Below, in pieces: positions 62,977 through 64,000 of a stretch of 64,000 bases of DNA. Below the pieces are notes generated by a model. The model was not told where the DNA came from. It did no database searches and worked only from the letters and a program-made list of their open reading frames with translations. The translations under genes and the position numbers were made by a program. How positions within the stretch are numbered: the stretch's first letter is position 1; every line of letters starts with the position of its first letter. The stretch is from Novosphingobium sp. PhB57. GTDB lineage: Bacteria > Pseudomonadota > Alphaproteobacteria > Sphingomonadales > Sphingomonadaceae. The stretch covers positions 992,001 to 1,056,000 of the forward strand of contig NZ_SMBO01000001.1 of NCBI RefSeq assembly GCF_004342985.1, written 5' to 3'.

Positions 62977-64000
62977 TGCTGCGGCTTTCCAGCAAGGACG
63001 CAGGCTTTGCCGAGGCGTTCCAGCGTGTCGTCGCCGACCGCCGCGAAAGCGCTGTCGATGTCGCGCGCGATGTGGCCGAGATCCTCTCCGCCGTGCGTGA
63101 GAACGGCGATGCGGCCCTGGCCGAATATACCGAGCGTTTCGATGGCCACGACCTTGACGAGAGCGGCTGGCAGATCGATGCCGAGACCTGCCGCGCCGCT
63201 TTCGATGCGCTGGAGCCGACCCTGCGCGATGCGCTCGAACTGGCTGCCAACCGCATCCGCACCTATCACGCCGCCCAGCTCCCGGAAAACCGCGACTATA
63301 CCGACGAAGCCGGCGTGCGCCTCGGCGCGATCTGGCGCGCGGTCGATGCCGCCGGGCTCTATGTGCCGGGCGGCCGCGCGGCCTATCCTTCCTCGATGCT
63401 GATGAACGCGATCCCCGCCAAAGTGGCCGGCGTCGAGCGTCTCGTCGTCGTCACCCCGACGCCGAAGGGCGAGGTTAATGCCCTGGTGCTCGCCGCCGCG
63501 CATCTCGCGGGCGTGGACGAGGTCTGGCGCGTGGGCGGTGCCCATGCCGTCGGCGCACTGGCCTATGGTACCGAGCGGATCGCCCCGGTCGATGTCATCA
63601 CCGGCCCCGGCAATGCCTGGGTGGCCGAGGCCAAGCGCCAGCTCTACGGCGTCGTCGGCATCGACATGGTGGCCGGTCCCAGCGAAATCCTGGTGATCGC
63701 CGATGCGAAGAACGAACCGCGCCGGATTGCCGCCGACCTGCTGAGCCAGGCCGAGCACGACCCGACTTCGCAATCGATCCTCATCACCGACGACGCGGCC
63801 TTTGCCGATGCCGTGGCCGAGGCCGTGGAGCTGGAACTTTCCGCGCTCGCCACGCAGGCGACCGCCCGCCAGTCCTGGAACGAATACGGCGTCATCGTCG
63901 TCGTCGAGAGCCTGGAACAGGCGCCGATCCTGGCCGACGCGCTTGCCGCCGAGCATGTCGAGATCGCGACCGACGATCCCGAAAGCCTGTTCCGCAAGAT
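62976..64000 (+). CDS. hisD: Histidinol dehydrogenase (3' partial)
   Basis: Final two oxidations of histidine synthesis, L-histidinol to L-histidine, zinc-dependent. ATG 62976 overlaps the hisG stop by one base (TGATG). Visible markers are [59 protein letters not shown] and [17 protein letters not shown]. About 341 residues are seen; the family is about 430, so the C-terminus lies past the window edge. Confidence 0.96.
   Translation, partial: MLRLSSKDAGFAEAFQRVVADRRESAVDVARDVAEILSAVRENGDAALAEYTERFDGHDLDESGWQIDAETCRAAFDALEPTLRDALELAANRIRTYHAAQLPENRDYTDEAGVRLGAIWRAVDAAGLYVPGGRAAYPSSMLMNAIPAKVAGVERLVVVTPTPKGEVNALVLAAAHLAGVDEVWRVGGAHAVGALAYGTERIAPVDVITGPGNAWVAEAKRQLYGVVGIDMVAGPSEILVIADAKNEPRRIAADLLSQAEHDPTSQSILITDDAAFADAVAEAVELELSALATQATARQSWNEYGVIVVVESLEQAPILADALAAEHVEIATDDPESLFRK

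Overview
This 64 kb window is chromosomal DNA of an alphaproteobacterium, most likely a sphingomonad close to Novosphingobium. I base this on the high G+C, tightly packed genes and several lineage-typical arrangements: a short epsilon subunit of ATP synthase, a split glycine decarboxylase behind a tandem glycine riboswitch, a split transhydrogenase next to a tiny aa3 oxidase subunit IV, the CcrM (GANTC) methyltransferase, and the chvI-chvG-hprK-rapZ-EIIA-HPr block with pckA divergent from it. I found no rRNA or tRNA genes, no CRISPR array, no insertion sequence and no integrase. The species is an inference; no marker gene was compared.

Layout. 1-4 kb: end of the ATP synthase operon (atpA partial, atpG, atpD, atpC), closed by a perfect bidirectional terminator. 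4-5.4 kb: an A+T-richer LtaS/OpgB-type membrane transferase that looks acquired. 5.7-9.5 kb: a lone CpaF pilus ATPase, a DMT exporter, two tandem entericidin-like lipoproteins and a DUF1453-type membrane protein. 9.5-14.3 kb: the riboswitch-controlled gcvT-gcvH-gcvPA-gcvPB operon. 14.4-19.7 kb: NAD(P)-binding protein, dGTPase-like HD protein, pntAA-pntAB-pntB and aa3 oxidase subunit IV. 20-24 kb: an NtrC-like regulator with a degenerate GAFTGA loop, a secreted protein, an SDR and folP. 24.2-28.9 kb: ccrM, rnhB and an SDR, a sorbosone-dehydrogenase-like lipoprotein and a GNAT. 29-32.7 kb: DUF1285, nudix, cca and two tandem membrane-anchored retropepsins. 32.7-39.3 kb: parC, a PfpI-type protein, two overlapping cysteine desulfurases plus a ferredoxin, and an alpha/beta hydrolase. 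39.3-49.6 kb: DUF885 protein, pckA, the ChvG/ChvI envelope-stress pair with the nitrogen-type PTS, an RNA methyltransferase and a META lipoprotein. 49.6-56 kb: rmuC, def, recR, fmt, cupin, truA, cobS. 56.1-61.3 kb: an HxlR-type regulator with an extra C-terminal domain, divergent from a seven-gene operon of glutathione transferases and VOC/SRPBCC proteins. 61.3-64 kb: J-domain protein, bolA, hisG, hisD (partial).

Most striking observations. (1) 13 GANTC sites lie in 193 bp immediately upstream of ccrM, almost all spaced at multiples of about 10 bp, so they sit on one face of the helix in front of the gene whose product methylates them. (2) The 56.1-61.3 kb HxlR-controlled operon (3 GSTs, 2 VOC-type proteins, DUF1428, SRPBCC) looks like a complete electrophile- or xenobiotic-handling module of unknown substrate, and it separates cobS from the J-protein/bolA pair. 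Also worth checking are the degenerate sigma-54 contact loop, the tandem retropepsins, the His-rich insert in peptide deformylase, the Ala in the ParC quinolone helix and the low-G+C transferase.
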